Part shown: positions 13,865 through 27,160 of the stretch, in pieces | Position numbering within the stretch: the first letter of the stretch is position 1 | How the letters are laid out: each line of letters starts with the position of its first letter | Source: Rhipicephalus microplus | Lineage: Eukaryota > Arthropoda > Arachnida > Ixodida > Ixodidae | DNA length: 64,000 bases | Direction: 5' to 3' | Assembly: GCF_043290135.1 (NCBI RefSeq) | Contig: NC_134701.1 | Span: forward strand, 198,384,101-198,448,100 | The notes under the pieces: generated by a model | Told to the model about the DNA's origin: nothing | Database searches by the model: none | What the model saw: the letters and a program-made list of their open reading frames with translations, nothing else | Position numbers and translations under genes: made by a program

Positions 13865-13868
<4 letters not shown>
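13666..13868 (+). mobile_element. Second tRNA-derived SINE family, forward copy
   Basis: TAGCTCAGTGGTTAGAGC (box A) and GGTTCGATTCCTGC (box B) are intact. The body is pyrimidine-rich and ends CATTACTGTCTGTTAG before (AT)n. It forms a large inverted repeat with 13157-13372. Confidence 0.82.

Positions 13869-13962
<94 letters not shown>
13869..13962. repeat. (AT)n-(GT)n compound microsatellite
   Basis: About 64 bp AT then 30 bp GT, the mirror image of the (CA)n-(TA)n tract at 13014. Confidence 0.95.
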
Positions 13963-13963
<1 letters not shown>

Positions 13964-14077
13964 TGTGAGAAATTTGTCACATTGCGCATTACTTCTTTAC
14001 TCTCTTCCGAAACGAGCAGACGCCTGACATCATCTTTGTTTACTTTTGGAACTACACTGTATTTCAGCCTGCATGTT

Positions 14078-15000
14078 GGATGGATGGATGGATGGTATAA
14101 GCATCCCTTTTATAGTGAGGCGGTGACATGTGTGCCACCGGACTCGCAAGAAAAAGCGAAAAGAGAACTTTATTTTTATGTTGGCCTAACTTTATCAAAT
14201 TCGATTAAACCGATATCTTATTATAACAAAAAATTTATGTTCCATGTCTGCCTCTTCAGGCAGAGTGACCTCATTTTCCCCCCCATTTCTGTCTTTTATC
14301 TCTACTTTTCTGCCATCACTACTCTAACCGTCTCTTCCTTGCTTCTATCGCGGACGTGTTCAGCTTTCCATGTTTGTCCCTGAAACCCGAGGCCTCATGT
14401 TGGCTTGTACCCGCGCGGCTACCTGGGCGGATATCGCCGCATTCAATCTGAACATGTTCCATTGTTTCCTTAGCTACCCCAGAGCACGTACATTGTTCTT
14501 CCTCTTTATTGAATCTCGCTTTATGACTACCTGTTCTAAGGCAATCCGACCTCGCTTCGAGCAGTAAAGTGTTTCCCCTTCAATTATCATGAAACCATTC
14601 CCGCCTTATTTCGTTCTTGCCCTTTCGGTAGTTACTGAGAGCCGGCTTCTTTTCCATCGCTGTCATCCAATAAATCTTCTCCGCCACTCCGACTTTTCGC
14701 TAAATGCTCCTTGTTGCCATATACACCACATTGCACAGCCGTATAATTACTGGTGAACCTCATAGTTCTTTTCCTCCACTTTGTGTCCACGCTCTTCCTA
14801 TACAAATACCAGAACACTTTCCCGGCCCATCTACTCTCCGTCATTTTCCTAAGCCTCTCTTCAAATCTCATTTTGCTCTGAGCTTCCCTTACTTGAAAGC
14901 CTGTCCATCCCATAACCCCCTTTACAGCCTCATTCGTCGTCTTCTCGTGAGCGCCAACGCAAGGCGTCCCACAGTCCTTTGATTTACATCCATTCCTTCA
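14078..15000 (-). pseudogene. 3' part of a non-LTR retrotransposon
   Basis: The minus-strand frame 14913-14632 encodes GWTGFQVREAQSKMRFEERL and RWAGKVFWYLYRKSV, a C-terminal region recurrent in tick reverse-transcriptase polyproteins. The element ends on the minus strand in an (ATCC)n tail at 14084-14095. Upstream frames are broken. Confidence 0.65.
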
Positions 15001-15464
15001 GCTGACTGCCCCTCTGACTTCATGAACGCCACTTACTATAAGCCGAATTATCGCTTTCACGCATTACGAAGTGCCAACAGCGAACACTGATACTAAGGCT
15101 CGGTTGAGAAAGAGAGGGCATGCAGCAGTAAGCAAACAAAGAAGAATACACGAGAATGTGTGTCACCTTTTGGGTGTATGCATATAGTATTCCACAGATG
15201 GACGCTGTAGTTCACCACTGGGCGTTATCATTCGAGCAATCTTCCGCCTGCGCGTGGCATGAAGATCTACATGAAGTTCACGTGTGTCGTCGACATGTGT
15301 AGACGACATTAATCAAGCTTTCTCGAACATCTGTAACTCTCTCCTCGTGCGCAGTAGCCAACAGCCCGATGTCGATCCTCGCTTCAACAGGCTTCGAAGG
15401 GTCTCGGAAAGCGCGAACACGACGGAGACACAAGGACACAGTACGGGTGCTGTCTGACTACTGA

Positions 15465-15650
15465 AGTCCATAATAATTGTTGAAGGTTAGACGCCTCGCA
15501 ACCACAATACGATCAGGAAATTTCGACTCTCTGTTTTCTAACATGCACCTAAATCTAAGCGCATGGCATTTACGCATTTCCGCATCCGTCGAAAATGCAG
15601 CCGCTGCGGCCGGGAATCGATCGCACGACCTGCGGGTCAGCTCAGTCAAT
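15465..15650 (-). mobile_element. Ruka-type SINE, old reverse copy
   Basis: Keeps AGGAAATTTCGAC, GCACCTAAATCTAAGCGC, GAAAATGCAGCCGC and a damaged box B complement. The head region is short. Confidence 0.7.
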
Positions 15651-15659
15651 GTAAACGGA

Positions 15660-16300
15660 AAACTTGAAACACGACCTACGTTGACTAAATTTAATTATTG
15701 CGCATCTTTAACATTACTACATGCACACATGTCAAAAGTACGTGATGTATTAACGGTGTGTAGAGAAAAGCCAATATGATTGATAAACATATTCGAGCAC
15801 CAGTCCCTTCCCCGTCTATCTTCTTGCTTCGTTTCATAACAATAGTTCCTTAACAAGGTGAATAAATGAACTTTCACTTTGTTTATCGTGTAGCGCGCAG
15901 CGCAAGAAACGGCGTCCCTACATCTCTCTTCGCAAGCAAGTTTTACCATTCATAAATAGCTGGCAGAAAGAGAAAAACACGCAACTATTGAGATTTCTTG
16001 GGCACGGTAAATGAATGGAACGAGCGGCAGAACGATGCAGCGAAGCGATTTAATGATCGAAAACCAACGAAGCGTGCAGCTCCTAATTGAACAAGCGCCA
16101 ACGACTTCACGCCCCACGGCTCGCATGCCGCGCCCATTGCTCGGCCGGCTGACTGCGCACACAACATCACACGAGAGAAAATTGGTCAGTCGGTGGCTCC
16201 TCTCACGAGCGCACTGAGATATGGGCGTGCATGCGTGTTCTTTCAGGTCTCGCACGCACAGACACAACGACGCATCCAACCAAGCTTCGCGCTACCATGA
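15660..16300. other. Non-coding stretch
   Basis: No recognisable gene or repeat. Confidence 0.4.
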
Positions 16301-16306
16301 AATACT

Positions 16307-16655
16307 ATGGCGCCAGTTACAGACCTGTATACGTTTCCTACCCCATCATTTCGCCATCTTATACACCCTGCGATATACCCCTCCCCTTTGTGCATTTTCT
16401 GTCAACAAAGAGCTAACCTAGACCATATCATGTGGGGGTGTACTCGAAACCCACCTCCCAATTCTCTACACATTAATAGTAAGGAGCAGTGGGAGGCTGC
16501 TATGTGCAGCTCGGCGCCCGAGGTGCAGGACCAGATCTTGGATTGGGCGAAGAGGGTGGCGGAGACCTACGCTGGGCAGGCTCCTCTGACACTCCACCAC
16601 CGCACCTTTCCCTCTTGGGATGAATAAAGTTTTTCTCCTCCTCCTCCAACCTTCG
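16307..16655 (+). pseudogene. 3' end of a second non-LTR retrotransposon family
   Basis: The frame reads LCIFCQQRANLDHIMWGCTRNPP, a C-x2-C-x6-H-x4-C zinc knuckle, then EQWEAAMCSSAPEVQDQILDWA and a stop at 16625-16627. It is followed at once by AATAAAG and a (CTC)n-type tail. This is the C-terminus of a polyprotein, 5'-truncated. Confidence 0.75.
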
Positions 16656-19057
16656 ACGCGGCCACATGTCATCGGTGCGTTTGTGTGTGTGTGTGTGTAT
16701 CAGGGCTAGATAGCGCATCATCGCTGACCAATAGATACACACGGAGGAAGGATATGGATGGAAGCATGCAGCTGCGATTCTCGGCCGTCGTGCGAAATGG
16801 CCTCAAATATCCGCCACCGACGCCAATCGTCACAGCGGTCATTTACGCGCGAGCGCTTATATTATAGGGCGAAGCTTGATGGAAGCGCCAATCGTTTCTC
16901 CCTTGCTTATATCCTCGAAGCGCACGAAGCGCACACGTATTGCCTCGTTCATTTCCCAGGCGCCGGGCTCGCATCGTGCCGATGTATATACGCGAAAAAA
17001 AGAAACCGTTTCATGCGCGCACACCATGGGGAACACCTTGGCATTTCGTTCTAACCTTGGCCACGCGAGCGGCATTGCGGGCTGTATAACCCATAAAAAC
17101 CGATACTGACGTCAAGCGCGGTCACCGCAACGATAACTGTCGGCTGCATGCGGGTTATTAGAGCTATAAAGCTCGGTGAACATCTTTCTACGAAAATCCG
17201 TTGCCAGATGGCCAATTGCCCGCCCAGCGATGCACGAGAAGGGTTTTTTTTTTAAGAAAGAGCTTTTTTTTTTTATAGTGGCGCGGCACCATCGTTCCGT
17301 TTTAAAGGAAACGTTTATGTATAAACTCACCACCATTTCGTAACCTTGATGCCACATTTGTATAGCAGCTGTCATCACCCCTTTTCATGATTCGGGTTGT
17401 CTTTATATTTGTTTTGTACTGTTTCGTTCTTCTTCTTTTCCCCGCATGCCTCCGTGTGCCCTGAAATGAAGAGTCCATGGCTGAAAACGTCCGTGTAGCC
17501 CTGACGGACGAGACGTGAGCATATCATTCGCATATCATATATTGCAACCAGTTAGAGTATAAATCTACATCCCGGTTTGAAACAACGTCATCCACGCATA
17601 ATATAGATTCCAGCCCCAACTCGTATACATATATATCCACGTGAATGTATAGATGTATACACATACGTCAGCTTCAGCTGCGTGTATATGCATATAGCAG
17701 TTGCGCAAGTCAGCTGTGCGCGGCGTGTTGCGTGCCTCTAAATCCGTCGATAAGCCGACCGAACGAAGGCGGGAGTTTCGACGTCGAGCATGCTACAACA
17801 ATAGGGACTACAACAGGGGCACTCCATGTGAAGAGGAGCCCCTGCAGCAGCCATGACAGTATAGCGTTCGCACCTTATCTACACAGCTGGCCAGCATCCA
17901 AGCGAGTAAACCTCTCGATGAGCCAAGAGAACGAGAAAAGCGTGCACGTATAGCACGGGTCTCCGTTACGCGCACTCGATCGTACGACCCTTCTCACGGG
18001 ACACATCCGCGGCCCGAAGCGCAGTCGCAGTGTATAATGAGCGACTTGCATGAATAGCAAACGAATCGCCGTTCACTAGTCGTATACCGTGGTTCAACGT
18101 CTTCAGAAACAGATGGACAGTTGCAGAAGACAACCACGTTGAGCTATAGTTGGTTGATGTGGCTTTTTGCAATGGTTTGAACTGCGCTGTATAACAAGGA
18201 CGATGACCGTTAAAAAGAGAGGCAGATACAGAAAAGAAAGCAACGTATAGACACGCACTGTTAAAACGCGCCGCCAAGCATGTTTCAACTATTTCGATAA
18301 CAACGAGTCTGTCCAGGTAATGTACATATTTATACATGCAAATGAACTGAGCGAAACGAAAAAAAAAATATTGAGTAAACTTAGAGCACCCTTAAGCTAC
18401 CTACGCCTTCAAGATTAGAACGCGATAGCGTAATCGGACACCACGAGCATCGTTTTCTGAACTACTATAGCCTCCCTTGGGTTTTTCGGTGCAGGCCTCA
18501 ACCAAAAACAACGAACGTCTATACACTTTCCAAACGATCCTGGAATTCCTACTGCAAGTACAGTTGCACAGTGCCCACTACGCCATGCATAATTGCTCTT
18601 GTGAATCGGCGAAGTGCCCAATTCATATATACGCGTTCGTCAACACGCGAAACTATACGCAGCCGCTCGCTTGCGCTGCGGCTGATAATTAAATATGGGT
18701 GAGCGATTTGTCATGGGTGGACCTTTAAAACATCTACTTGGTGGGCACTTTGCATATACGGACGCCTACAACGCCATTATTTACGCTTCTGCCCCGAAAT
18801 ATTACACGCGTTATGGAAATGAATCCTCCCACACATCATCACAATCATCATCATCATCACCATCCCACCATCCAAGTGACATTAATAGTGTTTTCCCCAA
18901 ATAGTTTCAAACAATCGCGTAGCTATCCGGTAGGATACCTGCATGGATTCAATTCTCACGAACATTTTTATCATTTATTCAATTTGCTTACTTCTCGATT
19001 TTTTCGCCCACAGCCAACGATGGCGACATCATGCCGGGATTTAAGCAAAACGAGGTC
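16656..19057. other. Non-coding stretch
   Basis: 2.4 kb without a recognisable gene. TTATAGGGCGAAGCTT at about 16862 matches the reverse of a motif at 28590-28602 (AAGCTTCGCCCCT) and probably marks the end of a dispersed repeat. Confidence 0.35.
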
Positions 19058-20208
19058 TTAAAGGGGCCCTTGAGCACTATTGAAGCACCTATTTTTCATC
19101 TGCAGATGGTTTGCGTAGACCGATAGCTGGAGATAATTTTAGCGTGTGTCTACGCGCCGATATCAAATGATTTAGTATTTAAATCACGCAACGAAACCAC
19201 TACATCGCTGCCGACCACATTACCACGTAGTGGCGCTCGCCAGAACTTTGCAGGCGGAAATGACGCCGGAAGATGGCCGCCATATCATTGAATAATTGTA
19301 ACGTTAGAAGGGATCGCGCATGGTGTAGGATCGAAACTGAGGTTACTAATCTGTTTCATTTTTCTTCTCTGTGCTTTTTCATCGAACCCTGAACAGACGC
19401 GGCCACAACAAGAAAAGATCACTGCGACTACAGATCACGACAGAGGGCGCTGGCTGCCATTTCCCCAGTGGGTTTTCAGCTTGCGCGGGTCGGATGTCCG
19501 TACGAAACACCTCTCTTTTTTTTTTTTCCTTCCCTCTTCTTGCTTTTGGGAAATAGCGAGCTGCCTCTTTCCGCACGTGCGCTGTTAAAGGGGTGCAGTG
19601 CACCATTGTTGTTCGTTGTGCGGCTCACCGAACAACGCGTGAAGGGTCAACAACACTTCACTGTCCTGGTACTTCCACAAGTTTCTTTCTCAGAATAAGA
19701 GGAGGGGTTGACTCGGAATGTTGTAAATAAATAGCAGAAAATACCTACCATCGACACATTAGCTCCCGCTCACGTTCTGGCAAGCCAGATGTCAGGCATT
19801 ACGCTTGTCACTGTGGCAACAAGGTCAATTTGACTTTAAATGAATTAATTAATTAACTTTATTTAAACTCCGGCAGTTTTACCGGGTGAGGTGGGGAAGA
19901 GGGGATTAACTTTTGTCCCTTCTCACAAAAATTAAAAACAAGCAACAATGGGGGTGCGAGCATCCCCTAGGTAGACGCTTTCAGCTTATTTCATTAAGAC
20001 AGCCTTCCGACGTCATGGGCGCATGAAATGTGATCAAGTGACCCCGCGAAAATCGAGTTGAGGGCAAGCACTTTTCTTCTTGTATTTTGAATTTTCCAAG
20101 TGAAATAACTTCGGACTGCGCGCCGCTATGACTGCCGTTATTGCCGCATTAGTCTGTGTGTACTTCAGTCTACACAACCCCCGATCCAAATATGGGGGGC
20201 CCCTTTAA
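19058..20208. mobile_element. TTAA-bounded TIR element, 1.15 kb, non-coding
   Basis: TTAAAGGGGCCC (19058-19069) and its exact reverse complement GGGCCCCTTTAA (20197-20208) bound the segment. No transposase frame lies inside. TTAA ends suggest a piggyBac-type or similar non-autonomous element. Confidence 0.6.
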
Positions 20209-20744
20209 GCCACATCGCGTTAAAATATCGTCAAGAGTGTTAGAGATGCACGAATCAGAGTTTCCTCTCATGCTTGAGTTGTAATTAACTCCGTCCTTAA
20301 GCGACATTTCTGGCTTCGCGTGATCATTCTCAATAAGGTTTTCTTTTATTTCTCTCTCTCCTACACGCACAGACACACACTCCTCAATTGCTATCGATAC
20401 TGTGTGCTCTCATATATAATATACGGCTGAAAAAAGATAGCGATGAAACCTGGACTTGATCAGAATGAGAAATAAATATTTATGCATTATATCAAGAGAG
20501 ATAGAAGCCGGAATGAAGGCGCGAATGAGGTTATCGAAAGTCGTTGAAACACTACGATCAAGACGGGTTGAAATGTATATAAGGTCGGTCAAATGTTTTA
20601 AATAGAGTTGTGTAAGTGTGTCAAACCAAAGAGGTGCCGGCAAACAGGATTGAACAGGTGATGTGATAAAAGATTGTAAGGTTTCAGGGCATTAGATGGA
20701 GTCAACTGATGTGATACAGCGGTATAACACTCGCAAATCATTAG

Positions 20745-20796
20745 TAGAAGCTAGCCTCCACCCAGCAGTGGACGCAAGCCCATGATGATGACGACT
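20745..20796 (+). mobile_element. Extreme 3' end of a non-LTR retrotransposon
   Basis: CTCCACCCAGCAGTGGACGC followed by GATGATGATGACG resembles the C-terminal end and (GAT)n tail of a tick non-LTR family. The upstream part is missing. Confidence 0.45.
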
Positions 20797-20799
20797 ACA

Positions 20800-21636
20800 A
20801 CTGTCGGTTGCGCAAAACGAAAACCCTAACACCAAGTTATGCACGTTCTGCTGTACACCAACACTGCGAATTCCGAAGCACGTATCGACATGTCATGTCA
20901 GTATATATATCGCCTGTGTTACATCAGAACATGGTTATTTACACTCCAACCTAGAGCTGCCTCCGATCCTAAATCGTCACGATTTACGTAACCGATGCGT
21001 CTGTGCATGTGCGTCAACGTCGCCGAACGAGGAGCTCGTGGCATCATCACGTAAACTCTTGAGATTCGGCGAGGAAGCTCCGATCGGTAAATGCAGTGTC
21101 CCCTTAAGTCAGTAAAACATTGTTTTTGCGTGGGCTTTAATAGAAGCACAAATAACGTCCTGCGTTAAAAAAAAATATCCGATAGGTATTAGACGCGTCT
21201 GGACGCACATTCACGCGGGGCCTTATGAAAACACAATAAGAGCTTTTTCTATTTTAATTCTTTCGTTACTGCGTTAATAGCCTAACCAAAAATCGCACGC
21301 GCCAGCATTTGCATATAGGGCACGCACAATCAGCACGATATGCATGTTCTGCCAATCCGGTCGTTATCGCGCTGGCACTTTTCTCCGTCTGTTACGTGTT
21401 ATCGGTCTTATCTACATACTCTGCCGCATTCAATTGTATGCTATCTGCTGCGTCAATTATTTCAGCATATGGGATAGGAAAATTACACACTTTAACTTGG
21501 GACACATTGAATTCTATGCAATCAGGATCTCCAAAGGCGACATTATTGTTTTCAATGCCTATCAGGCTTCACTGCATGTCCGGCAACTAGCATATCTGCA
21601 ACAGTGATCGTATACGCTAAACCATCATGCATACAG
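20800..21636. other. Non-coding stretch
   Basis: No recognisable gene. Confidence 0.4.
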
Positions 21637-21878
21637 CGCCCCGCCGCAGTGGTCTAGTGGCTAAGGTACTCGGCTGCTGACCCGCAAGTCGCGGGATCAA
21701 ATCCCGGCTGCGGTGGCTGCATTTTCGATGGAGGCGAAACTGCTGTAGGCCCGTGTGCTCAGATTTGGGTGCACGTTAAAGAACCCTGCAGGTGGTCAAC
21801 ATTTCCGGAGCCCTCCACTATAGGGCGTCTCTCATAATCATATGGTGGTTTTGGGTACCCCCCCCCCCCTCAATCAAC
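21637..21878 (+). mobile_element. Full-length Ruka-type SINE
   Basis: Complete tRNA-like head, body and tail. A C-homopolymer has replaced part of the 3' end (GGGACGTTAAACC in other copies). Flanks CATGCATACAG (21626-21636) and CATGCGTACAG (21879-21889) are a target-site duplication with one change. Confidence 0.9.
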
Positions 21879-22941
21879 CATGCGTACAGAAACAACGACC
21901 AGTTATTGATGATGTAAAGTATGAAGAAACGAATTAGAAGATGAAGGGCTAAACTGCATAGACGACGTATATACCGCCAATGCCTGCGGGGATAAAATGC
22001 AGGGGCGGTCGGAAGTTTTTATACCGCTCTAATGCCTGGAGGGGCGGCCTGCGAACTGTTGATCCGAGTTTCGTATTTGTAATCGAAGTGGCGCGGGCCA
22101 CCCTATACACTCCATGCATTTAAGGTCCCTATATGAAACAACTAGTTTCATCTACAGGAACCTTCATGCGCTGCGACTGGCGTGCCGCGTCGCGGCCGTC
22201 AGAGCAGACAGTCGCTGAGAGCTCGAGCAAGACCAAACGCCCGCTATAGCACGTAGTTTACGGAAATCATGAACTTTTGCGTAGTCGATTGAACTAACAG
22301 GTACACATCGTGTCCTGCGAGAGCGACGTTTTAGTTTCCGACTCGTTCTTCTTGGCGAAGAAATAAGTGGATCACGGCTGTTCGACGTAAAAATTGTTTG
22401 GTTCCCGCTCTCTCTGCCGTCTCGCGTTCTGCCACCGTACTAAACAAATGAATTTGTTTATAATTTCACATCGTTTAGCAAGAGATTGTTTTAGAAATGA
22501 CTAATTAGCCTAATTCAAGAAAAAAAACTGATGCTGTTGAAGAATATGCTTGATTTAGATAACCTTAGCCTTGAATTCGTTTCGCCTGACGAAGTAAACC
22601 ACGTACGCCATCGGAAACGCTCCTGTGGATAAAACCCAGTGTTGTAGCCCCAAAGGAAAGAATAACCACCGGAAATATATATATATATTGAACCTCATCC
22701 ATCGCAGTGGTTTGTCCAGGAATTTTTTTTTTGATAGGTAAACAATCTTCATATTAGGAAGAAATGATGCAGGACGTATAGAGTGGCAGGGCTGTGCAGG
22801 GTAAAAATGAAGCCTTGCGAGTGCTGTAGCGATGTATGTGCATGCATGTCAGAGTTTGTTTCGGAAACCAACATTAACAGACGCAAGAGAGAGACGTGAC
22901 GGTGGCCGAAGTGAGCGTGCTGTTGTCGTCGTCGCCACTTT

Positions 22942-22942
22942 A

Positions 22943-22976
<34 letters not shown>

Positions 22977-23040
22977 TTGGTGGTGGTGGTAGATTTTAGT
23001 GGCGCAAGGGCAACTCCGGCCAAAGAGCGCCAAACACAGC
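22942..23040. repeat. (GAT)n with adjoining dispersed repeat
   Basis: Twelve GAT-type triplets, then GGT triplets and GGCCAAAGAGCGCCAAA, similar to the sequence at 2808-2880. Confidence 0.6.
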
Positions 23041-23665
23041 CGTTTCATAGAAGGCGAAGCGGAAGACGAAACGGGACTGCAGCGTCCTCTGAAGTCGTAG
23101 CGCGCTCCCTTTCTCGGTAACGCCTCAAGCTCTTGGCATCATAAGCTGCGCCAGTGGAGGGGTAAGGATCATGATGAACGACGACGATGCCGCGACAATT
23201 TCAAGCAAAAAGCACTTCGCGAGACTCGGTGGCTGACCGTAGCACGAAGCTGCGCTACAAACAAGAGCGCTGTCCAGCCACTCACCATGATTTCCACGGC
23301 GAGTGCAATGGCCGTGGAGCCATCGATATTTCTAAATGCTCTGAGTATTTCAAAAGTACGCGGTAGTGGGCACGCGCCAATAATATTCCACGTGTGAAAA
23401 ATGGCAGCATACCGCGACAGTTATGAAGTAAGCATCCAGCATCACGCACGCATTTAGCCGTCAGTATTGACAAAAGACAGTAAGGCGCTCACTATCACGC
23501 AGAAAACGTGGCCGCTTTCGTGTATTATTTCCCATTTATTTACGGTGACATTGCAGAAGAATGTCTCCCTATACGAAACCTTTAAATCCTGCTCGAAGCG
23601 CGGAAACCGCCGGCCACGGGCGCTTGTGCCACCATAACTATCGAAACAATGAGGCGCTGCTGTCT

Positions 23666-23696
23666 GCCACTTGTGGAGCGCCGCACCACAAGTGGC
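23666..23696. repeat. 11-bp perfect inverted repeat
   Basis: GCCACTTGTGG (23666-23676) pairs with CCACAAGTGGC (23686-23696). An overlapping GGAGCGCC/GGCGCTCC pair allows an alternative fold. Confidence 0.6.
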
Positions 23697-24359
23697 GCTC
23701 CGCGCGGCTTTGAAGGCGCCCCCTGTAGGTCCTAATCGGAGTTTCTACAGCGTGCACGTATGTACATTCGACTTGCACAAATACATTCACCGCTCTGCTA
23801 AAACCCATTCGGAAAGGAAAAAAACTCGCCCACAAATAAATACACATTCGGTATTCATGTATAGTAGTCGAGCAGTATAAAGGTTATCTTGCATTTATTT
23901 AATGTGGCTAACGCACCGTTGCCCACTCGGTAATGTCGCGCTCTGCGGCTTATCGTAAAATGCCAGCGAAATCTCGCGACCGTGACGTGCCGCCGCAGCG
24001 AGCTGACAAGCCATGCATTCGAACGGCTGCAGCGGCAACGAGGGACGAAACGCTCAGCGCGCCCACGCACTACGCTTTCCTCACCGCGCCGCAGTGGAAG
24101 AAGCACAGCCGCTGTATGAAAGAGCGCACGGCCGGGGGAAGAAGCATCAACGCAACGTCATCACGTCGTCACGGCTCTGAGAATTCACGGCCTCTTTTGT
24201 GTACACGGAGCAGAAGCACCGATAACGGTTATATACACTTGCAGCACAACAAATGACACAACGAAGCTGGAAGTGTGTTTCTGTGTTGCTTTGTTGATGG
24301 TTTTCTTTTCTTGCCTTTCTTTCACTTGCGGCCAAGGAAGCAACCCGTTTTTTTTTCGG

Positions 24360-24885
24360 ATGGGTAGAGACGTCTACAAGCCTGTTGCTCGGCCATACCT
24401 CATGCAGGTCATCTCCCCTCGAAATGGAGACCATAGAGAATGCGAAGACTCTGTACATATCTCAGGGACGCCCAACAGCTTCTGGAATGCCACAGAGAAT
24501 GAACATGTATGTATCATCGCTGGATTTCGTGCCGACCGGTTGTGCCCCGCGATCTCCAACGACGGCGCAGCTCTGGCCGACTGGACTCCCCTTACGACAT
24601 CTCCTGACGCCGACAAGAGCTCTCGCCGAGTGGTGCCCCGTCCTCGCACTCCTGCGACTGTGTCCATCTTTCCTATCTTCTCTTTGATTCCAACGCTCGC
24701 TGTCCCTGCGCCTCGCTCTCTCCTTCCCTTATCTATATATACCTTGAAATCCTATCCTTTTAATCCCTCCTTACCCCCATCCCTTGTGAGCTACTGTTGA
24801 GGTGTCGCACTCTGGTGCAGACAGTTACGGGGATCACTTTTCTCTTCCTTTCCCTTTAAGAATCACATAAGACATCCTTCGTATC
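24360..24885 (+). mobile_element. Probable 3' UTR of a non-LTR retrotransposon
   Basis: Pyrimidine-rich sequence with CCTTTTAATCCCTCCTTACC, GTTGAGGTGTCGCACTCTGG and GCAGACAGTTACGGGG resembles a recurrent tick retrotransposon 3' UTR. No coding frame is preserved. The assignment rests on recollection of the family. Confidence 0.4.
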
Positions 24886-25612
24886 ATTAAGTACCGTTAT
24901 GTAAGTTATGTATCAATCGTGTATTCTCGAATTCAATGAGCACAGCGCAACACTACAAGATAGAGACAACGAAGGGCGAACGCACACACAGCGTTAGCGT
25001 TCAACACTTAGTGCTGCTGGTCAGCGCTCAGCGCGCGTCTCCCTTCCTTGTCTTACATTGCACGGTGTTCCTCTCAACGTTTCACCAACACGTCCACAAG
25101 TGGCTTCGTCGCGAAAATTCGCACCAGTCGCCGGCCCCATTTTGTGTGACGCAATAACGCCCGAGTCAGAATGTAATGTATTATATACCTCGGACTCGTT
25201 ACACTACAACGCTAGGGGTGTGTACTCGCACAGAGACAACGCCGTGCGCAACCGGATGCACGCACTATTTCTGTCACGGAAGCAGCCGCCTAGAAAGCGC
25301 CACGTCGTCCCGCGCAGTCACAAAAGTACACAAAAGGCACAACGTGTCGCCGCCAACGTCTCGTGTGGTCACGCAGCGCAGAATGAGTGCTCGCGCACCT
25401 CACCCTCATGAAAGGACTCGGTACACACAGACCACCGGTGAACAAACGGAGCGACGATGAAGGAGACGAGCTTCCGCAGGGCACGATCCGCGCCTTTGTG
25501 TTTGAAGGGAAGGGGAATTCCCCTTCCCTTCTTCCTGGATGCAACCGCGACGAGACGGAAAGGCGCGAAGAATGGGCCAGGAACACATTTAACGACCGCA
25601 GGCTAGCACAAG

Positions 25613-25634
25613 ATGATGATGATGATGATGATGA
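25613..25634. repeat. (GAT)n microsatellite
   Basis: Seven GAT triplets. Confidence 0.85.
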
Positions 25635-25756
25635 ACCTTCAGCTTTGCTGGCACTCGCCCACAAAGGGGGATCGGCCAAGAACCGGGCGGCAGGATCATC
25701 AAGTGTGCTAAGTCAGGCATTCAGGTAGTCTCGTAGCCGTAGCTAATGACAATAGG

Positions 25757-26460
25757 CTAACAGGGTAATCTCTTTGTTGCCCTTACGTACTCGCACACAG
25801 CAGAGAAAACCTCCCTGTGGCTATAACCTAATGTAATCCCTCCGAAGGATAAAATTAGTTCCACGTTTATTTTTAAACCTAGCTTCTCAATTGGTTCGAC
25901 CAGGTATCTTTTCCTTTGATAAGCATAACGTTGACAGGATAAAAAGAAATGATCTATTGATTCCGATTCCTTGCAAAAGAGACGCAACGGAGATGCTGTT
26001 AGTCCAGCTTTATGTAGGTAGTAATTCAGATGCGGAATTCTGCATCGTAATCTGGTTATTGTAATTTCTAACTGCCGAGATACACACCACTGTCTGTTCC
26101 AGCAATATCTTAGATGTACGAAGTCTCTGACTTTATCCAATGATAATTTTTCTATTTCTTTGTGCAAACAAGCCTTTCTATATCTGAGTGCTGTTACGTA
26201 GGCGAAATCAGGTAACATAGGTAAGAGTGGTCCGCTTAACGATGCTTTGGCTAACGAGTCTGCCATCTCATTTGGATAAATCCCGCAGTGGCCGGGTATC
26301 AATAGCAAGTGAAATTTTTTCAGGTTTTCTGGTAATAAACTGCTAATCATACTCAATAATGTCAAATTTTTTGCTGTAGATAGTGCAGTGCATACTGACA
26401 GAGAATCGGTAAGTATGACCACTTCTGATTCGCTTGCAGGAAGCACAAGAAAGCTCCACA
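25757..26460 (-). pseudogene. Non-LTR retrotransposon: RNase H C-terminal half plus zinc-knuckle domain
   Basis: The minus-strand frame is open for over 230 codons. EVVILTDSLSVCTAL carries the catalytic Asp of RNase H, and LLLIPGHCGIYPNEMADSLAK its last motif with His and Asp. This is followed by RLRCRIPHLNYYLHKAGL and a C/H knuckle (FCKESESIDHFFLSC). It ends ATKRLPC at 25757. The reverse transcriptase and the start of RNase H are missing and upstream frames do not continue it, so it is a 5'-truncated copy. The intact frame suggests it is younger than the other fragments. Confidence 0.82.
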
Positions 26461-26602
26461 CTTTGTCTGCACGTGCCATACTCCTCGTCCTCTTTCCGCG
26501 AAGGAATCCAATCCAATCCACCGAACGGCACCGATCCAACCGTGCTCTCGCAAAGGCAAAGGTCGCAGAAAATAACTTAATTCTTCAAGTATATATATAT
26601 AA

Positions 26603-26907
<305 letters not shown>

Positions 26908-27070
26908 CGGATGCACTCGGTGGCTTACTGTCTGTTGCCTTGTCATCGTCACTGTGGACTGTGCTGCCTGCTGTCACGCTGCTGACATAGTCGAAGCCTG
27001 CAGAGCTCTACACGTACTGCGCACACTCGGCGCAGACAAAACCAACCAAAGAGGCATCGCCCGCGATAGA

Positions 27071-27160
27071 GCGCTTGTCTGTGTCCACAAAGCGCTTGTC
27101 TGTGTCCACAAAGCGCTTGTCTTTGTCTGTGTCTGTGTCACACACAAAGCGCTTGTCTGT
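27071..27160. repeat. 21-bp tandem repeat
   Basis: GCGCTTGTCTGTGTCCACAAA repeats in full at 27071 and 27092. A third unit, from 27113, is expanded internally by TGTCTG steps, and a last partial one starts near 27149. Confidence 0.75.

Larger units (their letters stand above)
21890..24270. other. Non-coding stretch
   Basis: Contains (GAT)n at 22942-22976, a repeat with GGCCAAAGAGCGCC and a small cruciform at 23666-23696. No gene is recognisable. Confidence 0.4.

Noticed and set aside
26461..26539. First 26 residues of the long retrotransposon frame
   Set aside because: The Met at 26539 and following residues do not resemble RNase H; homology starts around 26460, so the earlier part is flanking DNA.
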